From Conidiobolus incongruus B7586 (Eukaryota; Entomophthoromycota; Entomophthoromycetes; Entomophthorales; Conidiobolaceae): a stretch of 10,037 nt of DNA. Positions 8,003 through 10,037 of this stretch are shown piece by piece. The stretch spans positions 1 through 10,037 of the forward strand of contig JNEM01014077.1 of assembly GCA_000697335.1 (NCBI GenBank). The letters run 5' to 3'. The notes beneath the pieces were generated by a model. The model saw only the letters and a program-made list of their open reading frames with translations, ran no database searches and was not told the origin of the DNA. The first letter of the stretch is position 1, and every line of letters starts with the position of its first letter. The translations under genes and the position numbers were made by a program.

Positions 8003-9270
8003 TCAATAAAAAATAAAAATTAAAAAAAAATGGGAAATTTTTTAATTCCTAATATTTCAAACATATTATTAGTTTTATAAAAAGAAATATATATATATAT
8101 AATGATTTTTTTGATTAAAAAAATAATTTTTTAAAATTGATTGTTTAATTTAATTATATTTAAACTAAATAATAATGATCAAAATATTTTTATTTAGTAT
8201 TAATAAAACTTAAATATAAACTCTTTAAAGTTATTAGAAATTTACAAATAGCTTTTGGTAATAAAACATTATCTGAATTAACTATTTATTATTAAGTATA
8301 TTATTTTAAAATTAAGAGAAAAACTACTTAAAATTTGTTAAAATTTATAAAATTAACTTCAATTATTATTTTTTTTTGAATATTAATAAAATGAAAAGAT
8401 ATATTAAAAAAAATCCTTTATTTCAGTTAAAAAATTATCTCAATATTTTAATATTAGTCTCATAATTATTTTATATATATTAAAGTTTAAATTCAAATTA
8501 ATAAATTAAAATATAAAATAAATATATTATAATTTGATTAAAAAAATTAAAGTAGCTATTGTTAAATAAAATATATTATAATATTATTAGAAATTAAAGA
8601 TTTATAATAGATAATTATTATTAATGAATTTTAAGTTCTTATATATAATTTTAATTAAAACACAAATTATAATGCTAGATTAAGTTAAATTAACTTCTTT
8701 TATATATCTTTTTGAATAAATATTTTATTAATAAATAAATATTAATTATTATGGTAAATTATAACTATATATGATATTCTTATTTATTTCTTAAAGGAAA
8801 ATCAACTAATAATAAACTTTATATTGCTTTTTTAAATAAAATTATTTCTAATTAATAATTTTAATATAATTTAAGAAAACCTATTATTTTATATGATAAT
8901 TATTAAATATATAAATTTAAAGTTATAAAAAATTTTTTAATTAAAAATAACTGGAAAAAACTACCATATCTAGTATATTCTTTTAATTATAGCTTATAAA
9001 ATTATGATTGCTCTAAGTAATTAAAAAAATAATAAATAAAAAAGAAAATTTTCATAAAAAGAATTAATTAGTTAATATAATATTAAATTTTAGACTTTAA
9101 TAAAAAAAATTATTTTTTAGATATTAGAAGTTTATTGAAAATATAGCAAAAAGTTATTAATAAAAAAAGAAACTTTTAAATTTATATTATAATTATTATT
9201 TTTATTTATTTTATATTAAAATAATTATTTATTTTCAATTGCAAAAGAATTCTAATTATTTAAAATACAG
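8003..9270 (+). mobile_element. Mariner (DD34D) element, copy B
   Basis: A second, diverged copy in the orientation opposite to copy A. Shared landmarks in reverse complement include a 15-base match (7765-7779 with 8055-8069), a 20-base match (7619-7638 with 8147-8166), the transposase remnant and the 3' region. The total, about 1.27 kb, is mariner-sized. Both ends are approximate: the left end resembles copy A's end next to its palindrome, while the right end near 9270 is only weakly similar to copy A's repeat. No target duplication is resolved. Confidence 0.7.
8295..9190 (+). pseudogene. Mariner transposase remnant (copy B)
   Basis: Readable blocks in order: INEF at about 8620-8631, the expected (T)GDExW with the Asp codon at 8623-8625 now AAT; KGKSTNNKLYIAFLN at about 8795-8841; LYDN at 8889-8900 with the second catalytic Asp (8895-8897) intact; NNWKKLPYL (expected WExLPHP); YSFNYS (expected YSPDLA); and, 35 codons after the intact Asp, AAT at 9000-9002 where the third Asp is expected. 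This reproduces DD34D spacing. A C-terminal FFRY...KFIENIAKSY block follows. The Asp1-Asp2 distance is 272 bases, not a multiple of three, so at least one indel lies between them, in addition to many stops. Start and end are approximate. Confidence 0.68.
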
Positions 9271-10037
9271 AGTAATAAAATTCTTTTAAATAAATATTTA
9301 GTTAAAAATATAATAAAGAATTTAGCTATATAAAATAATTATATTTAAAAATATTATTATATATAAAATTATATCTATAAGTGAATATTAGTTATTATAA
9401 TATATCATAATATAATGTGGCTGATTTATTTAAATCATAAAGTAATAAAAATTAATAAAAGAAATTTGTAATCATTAAATTCATTATTTACTAATCAATG
9501 TTTTGAATATTGATCAAAAATACCTATTACTTTGTATAATATTTGGGATATAATCAAATCCTGAGCCATTGAGAAAATTTTATATAAAATTTTAATAAGT
9601 TGCCATATCTATTATAATTATTGGATTTTAACTCATAGGTTTATCATTACTTAAAATAATTAAAAAATATGCTTATAAAAGTAAAATCCTTCCAAATAAA
9701 TCGAATTAGTTTATGAAATATTAAATTAGGTTTTTTATTAATTCTTATTAAGTTTTGGCAATTGGCGAGATATATGGCAAAGAATTATCAATTATAAATT
9801 ATAAATGAGATTATTAAATTAATAATTTATTGTTAATATTATAAATCATTTATTAATAAATGCTTTTAATTTTAATATTAAAATTATACCTTTATTAAAT
9901 TTATAATGTTAAGGGAATCTTCAATTACCATTTTTATTATTATTTATTGTACTATATTTAATAAAGATTTATTTGTTAATAAACTTTATCAATTATTTTA
10001 TTTGATTATTTCACATAATTAAATATATATATATATA
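9271..10037. other. AT-rich flank, no gene seen
   Basis: No open frame, RNA or transposon part is recognised. CpG reappears at 9702 and near 9765, and the sequence regains a more mixed composition like the left flank. The window ends in an AT dinucleotide run (about 10024-10037) that probably continues beyond the edge. Confidence 0.5.

Larger units (their letters stand above)
4292..9701. other. CpG-free, RIP-like mutated AT-rich tract
   Basis: Reading every line I find no CpG dinucleotide between the last one in the tRNA (4290-4291) and the one at 9702, whereas the 4.2 kb to the left has about 20. G and C are scarce on both strands. The tract contains three decayed transposons whose reading frames are broken mainly where Trp, Gln or Arg codons are expected, which means C-to-T and G-to-A change. 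This matches fungal RIP or long-term deamination of methylated cytosine; I did not calculate dinucleotide indices. The right edge is gradual: sequence from about 9400 already looks more mixed. Confidence 0.7.

Overview
The window looks like nuclear DNA of a very AT-rich eukaryote, most likely a fungus. The evidence is a eukaryote-type intronless tRNA-Pro with internal A and B boxes and a poly-T terminator, two kinds of Tc1/mariner transposon, and a pattern of C:G to T:A damage that resembles repeat-induced point mutation (RIP). A small PPxY-tailed membrane protein, vaguely like fungal RCR proteins, fits but does not prove this.

Left part (1-4228): ordinary AT-rich host DNA with about 20 scattered CpG dinucleotides. 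The only convincing gene is a minus-strand reading frame at 1792-2109, encoding a 105-residue single-pass membrane protein with a basic juxtamembrane segment and a PPPAY motif. The rest appears intergenic. At 4229-4300 lies a complete tRNA-Pro(UGG).

Right part (4301 to about 9700): by eye there is not one CpG between the last CpG of the tRNA (4290-4291) and 9702. This tract holds three decayed DNA transposons. Mariner copy A (minus strand, 4927-7823) is split by a Tc1-like element (plus strand, 5446-7018). Removing the Tc1-like element and one TA restores the mariner reading frame exactly. The Tc1-like element has a DD34E transposase frame with no detected indel but about 20 stops. Its inverted repeats are about 215 bp long and each carries two direct repeats, the IR/DR architecture of Sleeping Beauty-type elements. 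Mariner copy B (plus strand, about 8003-9270) is a second, diverged DD34D copy lying head-to-head with copy A across a spacer of about 180 bp.

Order of events (inferred): both mariners arrived, the Tc1-like element jumped into copy A, then the tract was mutated C:G to T:A on both strands. No element can move by its own transposase. From about 9400 the sequence grades back to ordinary AT-rich host DNA, and no gene is seen to the right edge.
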